From: Membranipora membranacea
Lineage: Eukaryota; Bryozoa; Gymnolaemata; Cheilostomatida; Membraniporidae
DNA: 60,000 nucleotides
Assembly (NCBI GenBank): GCA_914767715.1
Contig: OU612066.1
Span: 13,461,001 to 13,521,000 of the forward strand
Reading direction: 5' to 3'
The position numbers and the translations under genes were made by a program. The notes below the pieces were generated by a model that was not told where the DNA came from, did no database searches, and saw only the letters and a list, made by a program, of their open reading frames with translations. Of this stretch, positions 22,734 through 35,325 are shown piece after piece; the stretch's first letter is position 1, and each line of letters starts with the position of its first letter.

Positions 22734-25700
22734 ATACTTTTTTTTCGGCCAGATCAAAAAATAGATTTGCTTCTAACTAACCTCATTAGGAGGAGCAACT
22801 CCTGCTCATCTCGAATCTGCAGACCGTTTGGCTCTGCGGCTTTTTGTTCTCCGTCAGCGTCCGTTTGAATTAGGGCCACTTTTGCTATAAAAAAAACATG
22901 CCAAACGGCAGCATCGGAAAATTAAATCTCTGTTGGATACTTATCAAACTCCGACCAGTTCAAGCTCTTATTGCCCTCATTCAACACGCCGAATATTTGA
23001 ATCCTCGGATTAACAGGGGGGTCACAACGCTGACTTGAAAATCCAAAAATTATACCAATGGAGGGTATCATGCTTTTTTTTCGGCCGGATCGGAAAATAG
23101 ATTTGCTTTTAACTAACCTCAGAAGGAGGAGCAACTCCTGCTCATCTCGAATCTGCAGACCGTTTGGCTCTGCGGCTTTTCGTTCTCCGTCAGCGTCCGT
23201 TTTAATTAGGGCCACTTTTGCTATAAAAAAACATGCCAAACGGCAGCATCGAAAAATTAAATCTCTGTTGGATTCTTATCAAACTCCGACCAGTTCAAGC
23301 TCTTATTGCCCTCATTCAACACGCCGAATATTTGAATCCTCGGATTAACAGGGGGGTCACAACGCTGACTTGAAAATCCAAATATTATACCAAGGGAGGG
23401 TATCATGCTTTTCTTTCGGCCAGATCAAAAAATAGATTTGCTTCTAACTAACCTCATAAGGAGGAGCAACTCCTGCTCATCTCGATCTGCAGACCGCTTA
23501 GCTCTGCGGCTTTTCGTTCTCCGTCAGCGTCCGTTTTAATTAGGGCCACTTTTGCTATAAAAAAACATGCCAAACGGCAGCATCGAAAAATTAAATCTCC
23601 GTTGGATTCTTATCAAACTCCGACCAGTTCAAGGTCTTATTGCCCTCATTCAACACGCCGAATATTGGAATCCTCGGATTAACAGGGGGGTCACAAAGCT
23701 GACTTGAAAATCCAAAAATCATACCAAGGGAGGGTATCATGCTTTTTTTTCGGCCAGATCAAAAAATAGATTTGCTTCTAACTAACCTCATAAGGAGGAG
23801 CAACTCCTGCGCATGTCGAATCTGCAGACCGTTTGGCTCTGCGGCTTTTCGTTCTCCGTCAGCGTCCGCTTTAATTAGGGCCACTTTTGCTATAAAAAAA
23901 CATGCCAAATGGCAGCATCGAAAAATTGAATCTCTGTTGGATTCTTATCAAACTCCGACCAGTTCAAGCTCTTATTGCCCTCATTCAACACGCCGAATAT
24001 TGGAATCCTCGGATTAACAGGGGGGTCACAACGCTGACTTGAAAATCAAAAAATTATACCAAGGGAGGGTATTATGCTTTTTTTTCGGCCAGATCAAAAA
24101 ATAGATTTGCTTCTAACTAACCTCATAAGGAGGAGCAACTCCTGCTCATCTCGAATCTGCAGACCGTTTGGCTCTGCGGCTTTTGGTTCTCCGTCAGCGT
24201 CCGTTTGAATTAGGGCCACTTTTGCTATAAAAAAAACATGCCAAACAGCAGCATTGAAAAATTAAATCTCTGTTGGATTCTTATCAAACTACGACCAGTT
24301 CAAGCTCTTATTGCCCTCATTCAACACGCCGAATATTGGAATCCTCGGATTAACAGGGGGGTCACAACGCTGACTTGAAAATCCAAAAATTATACCAAGG
24401 GAGGGTATCATGCTTTTTTTTCGGCCAGATCAAAAAATAGATTTGCTTCTAACTAACCTCATAAGGAGGAGCAACTCCTGCTCATCTCGAATCTGCAGAC
24501 CGTTTATCTCTGCGGCTTTTCGTTCTCCGTCAGCGTCCGTTTTAATAAGGGCCGCTTTTGCTATAAAAAAACATGCCAAACGGCAGCATCGAAAAATTAA
24601 ATCTCTGTTGGATTCTTATCAAATTCCGACCAGTTCAAGCTCTTATTGCCCTCATTCGACACGCGAATATTGGAATCCTCGGATTAACAGGGGGGTCACA
24701 ACGCTGACTTGAAAATCCGAAAATGATACCAAGGGAGGGTGTCATGTTTTTTTTTTCGGCCAGATCAAAAAATAGATTTGCTTCTAACTAACCTCATAAG
24801 GAGGAGCAACTCCTGCTCATCTCGATTCTGCAGACCGTTTGGCTCTGCGGCTTTTTGTTCTCCGTCAGCGTCCGTTTTAATTAGGGCCACTTTTGCTATA
24901 AAAAAACATGCCAAACGGCAGCATCGAAAAATTAAATCTCTGTTGGATTCTTATCAAACTCTGACCAGTTCAAGCTCTTATTGCCCTCATTCAACACGCC
25001 GAATATTGGAATCCTCGGATTAACAGGGGGGTCACAACGCTGATTTGAAAATAATATACCAAGGGAGGGTATCATGCTTTTTTTCGGCCAGATCAAAATA
25101 TAGATTTGCTTCTAACTAACCTCATAAGGAGGAGCAACTCCTGCTCATCTCGAATCTGCAGACCGTTTATCTCTGCGGCTTTTCGTTCTCCGTCAGCGTC
25201 CGTTTTAATTAGGGCCACTTTTGCAATAAAAAAACATGCCAAACGGCAGCATCGAAAAATTAAATCTCTGTTGGATTCTTATCAAACTCCGACCAGTTCA
25301 AGCTCTTATTGCCCTCATTCAACACGCTGAATATTGGAATCCTCGGATTAACAGGGGGGTCACAACGCTGACTTGAAAATCCAAAAATTATACCAAGGGA
25401 GGGTATCATGCTTTTTTTTCGGCCAGATCAAAAAATAGATTTGCTTCTTACTAACCTCATAACGAGGAGCAACTCCTGCTCATCTCGAATCTGCAGACCG
25501 TTTGGCTCTCCGGCTTTTCGTTCTCCGTCAGCGTCCGTTTTAATTAGGGCCACTTTTGCTATAAAAAAAACATGCCAAACGGCAGCATCGAATACCTAAA
25601 TCTCTGTTGGATTCTTATCAACCTCCGACCAGTTCAAGCTCTTATTGCCCTCATTCAACACGCCGAATATTTGAATCCTCGGATTAACAGGGGGGGTCAC

Positions 25701-27082
25701 AACGCTGACTTGAAAATCCAAAAATTATACCAAGGGAGGGTATCATGCTTTTTTTTCGGCCAGATCAAAAAATAGATTTGCTTCTAACTAACCTCATAAG
25801 GAGGAGCAACTCCTGCTAATCTCGAATCTGCAGACCGTTTATCTCTGCGGCTTTTCGTTCTCCGTCAGCGTCCGTTTTAATTAGGGCCACTTTTGCTATA
25901 AAAAAACATGCCAAACGGCAGCATCGAAAAATTAAATCTCTGTTGGATACTTATCAAACTCCGACCAGTTCAAGCTCCTATAGCCCTCATTCAACACGCC
26001 GAATATTGGAATCCCCGGATTAACAGGGGGGTCACAACGCTGACTTGAAGATCCAAAAATTATACCAAGGGAGAGTATCATGCGTTTTTTTCGGTCAGAT
26101 CAAAAAATTGATTTGCTTCTAACTAACCTCATAAGGAGCAGCAACTCCTGCTCATCTCGAATCTGCAGACCGTTTGGCTCTGCGGCTTTTTGTTCTCCGT
26201 CAGCGTCCGTTTTAATTAGGGCCACTTTTGCTATAAAAAAACATCCAAATGGCAGCATCGAAAAATTAAATCTCTGTTGGATTCTTATCAAACTCCGACC
26301 AGTTCAAGCTCTTATTGCCCTCATTCAACACGCCGAATATTGGAATCCTCGGATTAACAGGGGGGTCACAACGCTGACTTGAAAATCCAAAAATGATACC
26401 AAGGGAGGGTATCATGCTTTTTTTTCGGCCAGATCAAAAAATAGATTTGCTTCTAACTAACCTCATAAGGAGGAGCAACTCCTGCTCATCTCGAATCTGC
26501 AGACCGTTTATCTCTGCGGCTTTTCGTTCTCCGTCAGCGTCCGTTTTAAATAGGGCCACTTTTGCTATAAAAAAACATGCCAAACGGCAGCATCGAAAAA
26601 TTAAATCTCTGTTGGATTCTTATCAAACTCCGACCAGTTCAAGCTCTTATTGCCCTCATTCAACACGCCGAATATTGGAATCCTCGGATTAACAGGGGGG
26701 TCACAAAGCTGACTTGAAAATCCAAAAATGATACCAAGGGAGGGTATCATGCTTTTTTTTCGGCCAGATCAAAAAATAGATTTGCCTCAAACTAACCTCA
26801 TAAGGAGGAGCAACTCCTGCTCATCTCGAATCTGCAGACCGTTTGGCTCTGCGGCTTTTTGTTCTCCGTCAGCGTCCGTTTTAATTAGGGCCACTTTTGC
26901 TATAAAAAAACATCCAAACGGCAGCATCGAAAAATTAAATATCTGTTGGATTCTTATCAAACTCCGACCAGTTCAAGCTCTTATTGCCCTCATTCAACAC
27001 GCCGAATATTGGAATCCTCGGATTAACAGGGGGGTCACAACGCTAACTTGAAAATCCAAATATTATACCAATGGAGGGTATC
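22734..27082 (+). repeat. Domain C HOR copy 1 (13 monomers, 4,349 bp)
   Basis: Monomers start at 22734, 23070, 23405, 23739, 24074, 24410, 24744, 25074, 25408, 25745, 26080, 26414 and 26749. Ordered markers are CATTAGGAGG with GGATACTT (22734), CTCAGAAGG (23070), CTCGATCTGCAG with a one-base loss (23405), TGCGCATGTCG (23739), GTTTATCTC with ACACGCGAATATT (24410), CTCGATTCTGCAG (24744), the 330-bp compact junction after it, and CATCCAAAC or CATCCAAAT frameshift types (26080, 26749). Two monomers here (25745, 26080) have no counterpart in copy 2. The first monomer's phasing ATG is ATA. Confidence 0.85.
26728..26750. other. Extended junction dyad with 8-base arms
   Basis: Where the A before ATACC reads ATG, the arms become ATGATACC and GGTATCAT, eight bases each, around AAGGGAG. 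The same form is seen near 22710, 26391, 29402 and 30736, and imperfectly near 24724. It is confined to the end of domain B and domain C. Confidence 0.85.
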
Positions 27083-30000
27083 ATGCTTTTTTTTCGGCCA
27101 GATCAAAAAATAGATTTGCTTCTAACTAACCTCATTAGGAGGAGCAACTCCTGCTCATCTCGAATCTGCAGACCGTTTGGCTCTGCGGCTTTTTGTTCTC
27201 CGTCAGCGTCCGTTTTAATTAGGGCCACTTTTGCTATAAAAAAACATGCCAAACGGCAGCATCGGAAAATTAAATCTCTGTTGGATACTTATCAAACTCC
27301 GACCAGTTCAAGCTCTTATTGCCCTCATTCAACACGCCGAATATTTGAATCCTCGGATTAACAGGGGGGTCACAACGCTGACTTGAAAATCCAAAAATTA
27401 TACCAATGGAGGGTATCATGCTTTTTTTTCGGCCGGATCAAAAAATAGATTTGCTTTTAACTACCCTCAGAAGGAGGAGCAACTCCTGCTCATCTCGAAT
27501 CTGCAGACCGTTTGGCTCTGCGGCTTTTCGTTCTCCGTCAGCGTCCGTTTTAATTAGGGCCACTTTTGCTATAAAAAAACATGCCAAACGGCAGCATCGA
27601 AAAATTAAATCTCTGTTGGATTCTTATCAAACTCCGACCAGTTCAAGCTCTTATTGCCCTCATTCAACACGCCGAATATTTGAATCCTCGGATTAACAGG
27701 GGGGTCACAACGCTGACTTGAAAATCCAAATATTATACCAAGGGAGGGTATCATGCTTTTCTTTCGGCCAGATCAAAAAATAGATTTGCTTCTAACTAAC
27801 CTCATAAGGAGGAGCAACTCCTGCTCATCTCGATCTGCAGACCGCTTAGCTCTGCGGCTTTTCGTTCTCCGTCAGCGTCCGTTTTAATTAGGGCCACTTT
27901 TGCTATAAAAAAACATGCCAAACGGCAGCATCGAAAAATTAAATCTCCGTTGGATTCTTATCAAACTCCGACCAGTTCAAGGTCTTATTGCCCTCATTCA
28001 ACACGCCGAATATTGGAATCCTCGGATTAACAGGGGGGTCACAAAGCTGACTTGAAAATCCAAAAATCATACCAAGGGAGGGTATCATGCTTTTCTTTCG
28101 GCCAGATCAAAAAATAGATTTGCTTCTAACTAACCTCATAAGGAGGAGCAACTCCTGCGCATGTCGAATCTGCAGACCGTTTGGCTCTGCGGCTTTTCGT
28201 TCTCCGTCAGCGTCCGCTTTAATTAGGGCCACTTTTGCTATAAAAAAACATGCCAAATGGCAGCATCGAAAAATTGAATCTCTGTTGGATTCTTATCAAA
28301 CTCCGACCAGTTCAAGCTCTTATTGCCCTCATTCAACACGCCGAATATTGGAATCCTCGGATTAACAGGGGGGTCACAACGCTGACTTGAAAATCAAAAA
28401 ATTATACCAAGGGAGGGTATCATGCTTTTTTTTCGGCCAGATCAAAAAATAGATTTGCTTCTAACTAACCTCATAAGGAGGAGCAACTCCTGCTCATCTC
28501 GAATCTGCAGACCGTTTGGCTCTGCGGCTTTTGGTTCTCCGTCAGCGTCCGTTTGAATTAGGGCCACTTTTGCTATAAAAAAAACATGCCAAACGGTAGC
28601 ATCGAAAAATTAAATCTCTGTTGGATTCTTATCAAACTCCGACCAGTTCAAGCTCTTATTGCCCTCTTTCAACACGCCGAATATTTGAATCCTCGGATTA
28701 ACAGGGGGGTCACAACGCTGACTTGAAAATCCAAAAATTATACCAAGTGAGGGTATCATGCTTTTTTCGGCCAGATCAAAAAATAGATTTGCTTCTTACT
28801 AACCTCATAAGGAGGAGCAACTCCTGCTCATCTCGAATCTGCAGACCGTTTGGCTTGCGGCTTTTCGTTCTCCGTCAGCGTCCGTTTTAATTAGGGCCAC
28901 TTTTGCTATAAAAAAACATGCCAAACGGCAGCATCGAAAAATTAAATCTCTGTTGGATTCTTATCAAACTCCGACCAGTTCAAGCTCTTATTGCCCTCAT
29001 TCAACACGCCGAATATTGGAATCCTCGGATTAACAGGGGGGTCACAACGCTGACTTGAAAATCCAAAAATTATACCAAGGGAGGGTATCATGCTTTTTTT
29101 TCGGCCAGATCAAAAAATAGATTTGCTTCTAACTAACCTCATAAGGAGGAGCAACTCCTGCTCATCTCGAATCTGCAGACCGTTTATCTCTGCGGCTTTT
29201 CGTTCTCCGTCAGCGTCCGTTTTAATAAGGGCCACTTTTGCTATAAAAAAACATGCCAAACGGCAGCATCGAAAAATTAAATCTCTGTTGGATTCTTATC
29301 AAATTCCGACCAGTTCAAGCTCTTATTGCCCTCATTCGACACGCGAATATTGGAATCCTCGGATTAACAGGGGGGTCACAACGCTGACTTGAAAATCCGA
29401 AAATGATACCAAGGGAGGGTATCATGTTTTTTTTTCGGCCAGATCAAAAAATAGATTTGCTTCTAACTAACCTCATAAGGAGGAGCAACTCCTGCTCATC
29501 TCGATTCTGCAGACCGTTTGGCTCTGCGGCTTTTTGTTCTCCGTCGGCGTCCGTTTTAATTAGGGCCACTTTTGCTATAAAAAAACATGCCAAACGGCAG
29601 CATCGAAAAATTAAATCTCTGTTGGATTCTTATCAAACTCTGACCAGTTCAAGCTCTTATTGCCCTCATTCAACACGCCGAATATTGGAATCCTCGGATT
29701 AACAGGGGGGTCACAACGCTGATTTGAAAATAATATACCAAGGGAGGGTATCATGCTTTTTTTCGGCCAGATCAAAATATAGATTTGCTTCTAACTAACC
29801 TCATAAGGAGGAGCAACTCCTGCTCATCTCGAATCTGCAGACCGTTTATCTCTGCGGCTTTTCGTTCTCCGTCAGCGTCCGTTTTAATTAGGGCCACTTT
29901 TGCAATAAAAAAACATGCCAAACGGCAGCATCGAAAAATTAAATCTCTGTTGGATTCTTATCAAACTCCGACCAGTTCAAGCTCTTATTGCCCTCATTCA

Positions 30001-31090
30001 ACACGCCGAATATTGGAATCCTCGGATTAACAGGGGGGTCACAACGCTGACTTGAAAATCCAAAAATTATACCAAGGGAGGGTATCATGCTTTTTTTTCG
30101 GCCAGATCAAAAAATAGATTTGCTTCTTACTAACCTCATAAGGAGGAGCAACTCCTGCTCATCTCGAATCTGCAGACCGTTTGGCTCTGCGGCTTTTCGT
30201 TCTCCGTCAGCGTCCGTTTTAATTAGGGCCACTTTTGCTATAAAAAAACATGCCAAACGGCAGCATCGAATACCTAAATCTCTGTTGGATTCTTATCAAC
30301 CTCCGACCAGTTCAAGCTCTTATTGCCCTCATTCAACACGCCGAATATTTGAATCCTCGGATTAACAGGGGGGTCACAACGCTGACTTGAAAATCCAAAA
30401 ATTATACCAAGGGAGGGTATCATGCTTTTTTTTCGGCCAGATCAAAAAATAGATTTGCTTCTAACTAACCTCATAAGGAGGAGCAACTCCTGCTCATCCC
30501 GAATCTGCAGACCGTTTATCTCTGCGGCTTTTCGTTCTCCGTCAGCGTCCGTTTTAAATAGGGCCACTTTTGCTATAAAAAAACATGCCAAACGGCAGCA
30601 TCGAAAAATTAAATCTCTGTGGGATTCTTATCAAACTCCGACCAGTTCAAGCTCTTATTGCCCTCATTCAACACGCCGAATATTGGAATCCTCGGATTAA
30701 CAGGGGGGTCACAAAGCTGACTTGAAAATCCAAAAATGATACCAAGGGAGGGTATCATGCTTTTTTTTCGGCCAGATCAAAAAATAGATTTGCTTCTAAC
30801 TAACCTCATAAGGAGGAGCAACTCCTGCTCATCTCGAATCTGCAGACCGTTTGGCTCTGCGGCTTTTTGTTCTCCGTCAGCGTCCGTTTTAATTAGGGCC
30901 ACTTTTGCTATAAAAAAACATCCAAACGGCAGCATCGAAAAATTAAATCTCTGTTGGATTCTTATCAAACTCCGACCAGTTCAAGCTCTTATTGCCCTCA
31001 TTCAACACGCCGAATATTGGAATCCTCGGATTAACAGGGGGGTCACAACGCTAACTTGAAAATCCAAAAATTATACCAATGGAGGGTATC
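27083..31090 (+). repeat. Domain C HOR copy 2 (12 monomers, 4,008 bp)
   Basis: Monomers start at 27083, 27418, 27753, 28087, 28422, 28758, 29090, 29424, 29753, 30087, 30422 and 30757. The same ordered markers as copy 1 appear: CTCAGAAGG, CTCGATCTGCAG, TGCGCATGTCG, GTTTATCTC with ACACGCGAATATT, CTCGATTCTGCAG, and the compact junction (329 bp here). One monomer (28758) is absent from copy 1 and two of copy 1 are absent here. Confidence 0.87.
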
Positions 31091-33433
31091 ATGCTTTTTT
31101 TTCGGCCAGATCAAAAAATAGATTTGCTTCTAACTAACCTCATTAGGAGGAGCAACTCCTGCTCATCTCGAATCTGCAGACCGTTTGGCTCTGCGGCTTT
31201 TTGTTCTCCGTCAGCGTCCGTTTTAATTAGGGCCACTTTTGCTATAAAAAAACATGCCAAACGGCAGCATCGGAAAATCAAATCTCTGTTGGATACTTAT
31301 CAAACTCCGACCAGTTCAAGCTCTTATTGCCCTCATTCAACACGCCGAATATTTGAATCCTCGGATTAACAGGGGGGTCACAACGCTGACTTGAAAATCC
31401 AAAAATTATACCAATGGAGGGTATCATGCTTTTTTTTCGGCCGGATCAAAAAATGGATTTGCTTTTAACTAACCTCAGAAGGAGGAGCAACTCCTGCTCA
31501 TCTCGAATCTGCAGACCGTTTGGCTCTGCGGCTTTTCGTTCTCCGTCAGCGTCCGTTTTAATTAGGGCCACTTTTGCTATAAAAAAACATGCCAAACGGC
31601 AGCATCGAAAAATTAAATCTCTGTTGGATTCTTATCAAACTCCGACCAGTTCAAGCTCTTATTGCCCTTATTCAACACGCCGAATATTTGAATCCTCGGA
31701 TTAACAGGGGGGTCACAACGCTGACTTGAAAATCCAAATATTATACCAAGGGAGGGTATCATGCTTTTCTTTCGGCCAGATCAAAAAATAGATTTGCTTC
31801 TAACTAACCTCATAAGGAGGAGCAACTCCTGCTCATCTCGATCTGCAGACCGCTTAGCTCTGCGGCTTTTCGTTCTCCGTCAGCGTCCGTTTTAATTAGG
31901 GCCACTTTGGCTATAAAAAAACATGCCAAACGGCAGCATCGAAAAATTAAATCTCCGTTGGATTCTTATCAAACTCCGACCAGTTCAAGGTCTTATTGCC
32001 CTCATTCAACACGCCGAATATTGGAGTCCTCGGATTAACAGGGGGGTCACAAAGCTGACTTGAAAATCCAAAAATCATACCAAGGGAGGGTATCATGCTT
32101 TTCTTTCGGCCAGATCAAAAAATAGATTTGCTTCTAACTAACCTCATAAGGAGGAGCAACTCCTGCGCATGTCAAATCTGCAGACCGTTTGGCTCTGCGG
32201 CTTTTCGTTTTCCGTCAGCGTCCGCTTTAATTAGGGCCACTTTTGCTATAAAAAAACATGCCAAATGGCAGCATCGAAAAATTGAATCTCTGTTGGATTC
32301 TTATCAAACTCCGACCAGTTCAAGCTCTTATTGCCCTCATTCAACACGCCGAATATTGGAATCCTCGGATTAACAGGGGGGTTGCAACGCTGACTTGAAA
32401 ATCCAAAAATTATACCAAGGGAGAGTATCATGCTTTTTTTTCAGCCAGATCAAAAAATAGATTTGCTTCTAATTAACCTCATAAGGAGGAGCAACTCCTG
32501 CTCATCTCGAATCTGCAGACCGTTTGGCTCTGCGGCTTTTCGTTCTCCGTCAGCGTCCGTTTTAATTAGGGCCACTTTTGCTATAAAAAAACATGCCAAA
32601 CGGCAGCATCGAAAAATTAAATCTCTGTTGGATTCTTATCAAACTCCAACCAGTTCAAGCTCTTATTGCCCTCATTCAACACGCCGAATATTTGAATCCT
32701 CTGATTGACAGGGGGGTCACAACGCTGACTTGAAAATCCAAAAGTTACACCAAGGGAGGGTATCATGCTTTTTTTTCGGCCAGATCAAAAAATAGATTTG
32801 CTTCTAACTAACCTCATAAGGAGGAGCAACTCCTGCTCATCTCGAATCTGCAGACCGTTTGGCTCTGCGGTTTTTCGTTCTCCGTCAGCGTCCGTTTTGA
32901 TTAGGGCCACTTTTGCTATAAAAAAACATGCCGAACGGCAGCATCGAAAAATTAAATCTCTGTTGGAATCTTATCAAACTCCAACCAGTTCAATCTCTTA
33001 TTGCCCTCATTCAACACGCCGAATATTTGAATCCTCTGATTGACAGGGGGGTCACAACGCTGACTTGAAAATCCAAAAGTTATACCAAGGGAGGGTATCA
33101 TGCTTTTTTTTCGGCCAGATCAAAAAATAGATTTGCTTCTAACTAACCTCATAAGGAGGAGCAACTCCTGCTCATCTCGAATCTGCAGACCGTTTGGCTC
33201 TGCGGTTTTTCGTTCTCCGTCAGCGTCCGTTTTAATTAGGGCCACTTTTGCTATAAAAAAACATCCAAACGGCAGCATCGAAAAATTAAATCTCTGTTGG
33301 ATTCTTATCAAACTCCGACCAGTTCAAGCTCTTATTGCCCTCATTCAACACGCCGAATATTGGAATCCTCGGATTAACAGGGGGGTCACAACGCTAACTT
33401 GAAAATCCAAAAATTATACCAATGGAGGGTATC
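31091..33433 (+). repeat. Domain C HOR copy 3 (7 monomers, 2,343 bp)
   Basis: Monomers start at 31091, 31426, 31761, 32095, 32430, 32765 and 33100. The first four match the first four of copies 1 and 2. The fourth has TGTCAAATCTGCAG and TTTTCCGTC, private to copies 3 and 4. Monomers of the GTTTATCTC and compact-junction types are missing, replaced by TTTCAGCC (32430) and GCGGTTTTTCG (32765, 33100) types. The copy therefore arose by net loss of about five monomers plus replacement. Confidence 0.87.
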
Positions 33434-35325
33434 ATGCTTTTTTTTCGGCCAGATCAAAAAATAGATTTGCTTCTAACTAACCTCATTAGGAGGAGCAACT
33501 CCTGCTCATCTCGAATCTGCAGACCGTTTGGCTCTGCGGCTTTTTGTTCTCCGTCAGCGTCCGTTTTAATTAGGGCCACTTTTGCTATAAAAAAACATGC
33601 CAAACGGCAGCATCGGAAAATCAAATCTCTGTTGGATACTTATCAAACTCCGACCAGTTCAAGCTCTTATTGCCCTCATTCAACACGCCGAATATTTGAA
33701 TCCTCGGATTAACAGGGGGGTCACAACGCTGACTTGAAAATCCAAAAATTATACCAATGGAGGGTATCATGCTTTTTTTTCGGCCGGATCAAAAAATGGA
33801 TTTGCTTTTAACTAACCTCAGAAGGAGGAGCAACTCCTGCTCATCTCGAATCTGCAGACCGTTTGGCTCTGCGGCTTTTCGTTCTCCGTCAGCGTCCGTT
33901 TTAATTAGGGCCACTTTTGCTATAAAAAAACATGCCAAACGGCAGCATCGAAAAATTAAATCTCTGTTGGATTCTTATCAAACTCCGACCAGTTCAAGCT
34001 CTTATTGCCCTCATTCAACACGCCGAATATTTGAATCCTCGGATTAACAGGGGGGTCACAACGCTGACTTGAAAATCCAAATATTATACCAAGGGAGGGT
34101 ATCATGCTTTTCTTTCGGCCAGATCAAAAAATAGATTTGCTTCTAACTAACCTCATAAGGAGGAGCAACTCCTGCTCATCTCGATCTGCAGACCGCTTAG
34201 CTCTGCGGCTTTTCGTTCTCCGTCAGCGTCCGTTTTAATTAGGGCCACTTTGGCTATAAAAAAACATGCCAAACGGCAGCATCGAAAAATTAAATCTCCG
34301 TTGGATTCTTATCAAACTCCGACCAGTTCAAGGTCTTATTGCCCTCATTCAACACGCCGAATATTGGAGTCCTCGGATTAACAGGGGGGTCACAAAGCTG
34401 ACTTGAAAATCCAAAAATCATACCAAGGGAGGGTATCATGCTTTTCTTTCGGCCAGATCAAAAAATAGATTTGCTTCTAACTAACCTCATAAGGAGGAGC
34501 AACTCCTGCGCATGTCAAATCTGCAGACCGTTTGGCTCTGCGGCTTTTCGTTTTCCGTCAGCGTCCGCTTTAATTAGGGCCACTTTTGCTATAAAAAAAC
34601 ATGCCAAATGGCAGCATCGAAAAATTGAATCTCTGTTGGATTCTTATCAAACTCCGACCAGTTCAAGCTCTTATTGCCCTCATTCAACACGCCGAATATT
34701 GGAATCCTCGGATTAACAGGGGGGTTGCAACGCTGACTTGAAAATCCAAAAATTATACCAAGGGAGAGTATCATGCTTTTTTTTCAGCCAGATCAAAAAA
34801 TAGATTTGCTTCTAATTAACCTCATAAGGAGGAGCAACTCCTGCTCATCTCGAATCTGCAGACCGTTTGGCTCTGCGGCTTTTCGTTCTCCGTCAGCGTC
34901 CGTTTTAATTAGGGCCACTTTTGCTATAAAAAAACATGCCAAACGGCAGCATCGAAAAATTAAATCTCTGTTGGATTCTTATCAAACTCCAACCAGTTCA
35001 AGCTCTTATTGCCCTCATTCAACACGCCGAATATTTGAATCCTCTGATTGACAGGGGGGTCACAACGCTGACTTGAAAATCCAAAAGTTATACCAAGGGA
35101 GGGTATCATGCTTTTTTTTCGGCCAGATCAAAAAATAGATTTGCTTCTAACTAACCTCATAAGGAGGAGCAACTCCTGCTCATCTCGAATCTGCAGACCG
35201 TTTGGCTCTGCGGTTTTTCGTTCTCCGTCAGCGTCCGTTTTGATTAGGGCCACTTTTGCTATAAAAAAACATGCCGAACGGCAGCATCGAAAAATTAAAT
35301 CTCTGTTGGAATCTTATCAAACTCC
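33434..35325 (+). repeat. Domain C HOR copy 4, truncated (1,892 bp)
   Basis: The segment matches 31091-32982 at a constant offset of 2,343 bp, with only two differences I could find by eye: CCCTTATTC versus CCCTCATTC near 31669 and 34012, and GTTACACC versus GTTATACC near 32748 and 35091. The match ends inside the monomer that starts at 35108, where CTCCAACC (32983) becomes CTCCGACC (35326). This is a very recent duplication. Confidence 0.9.
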
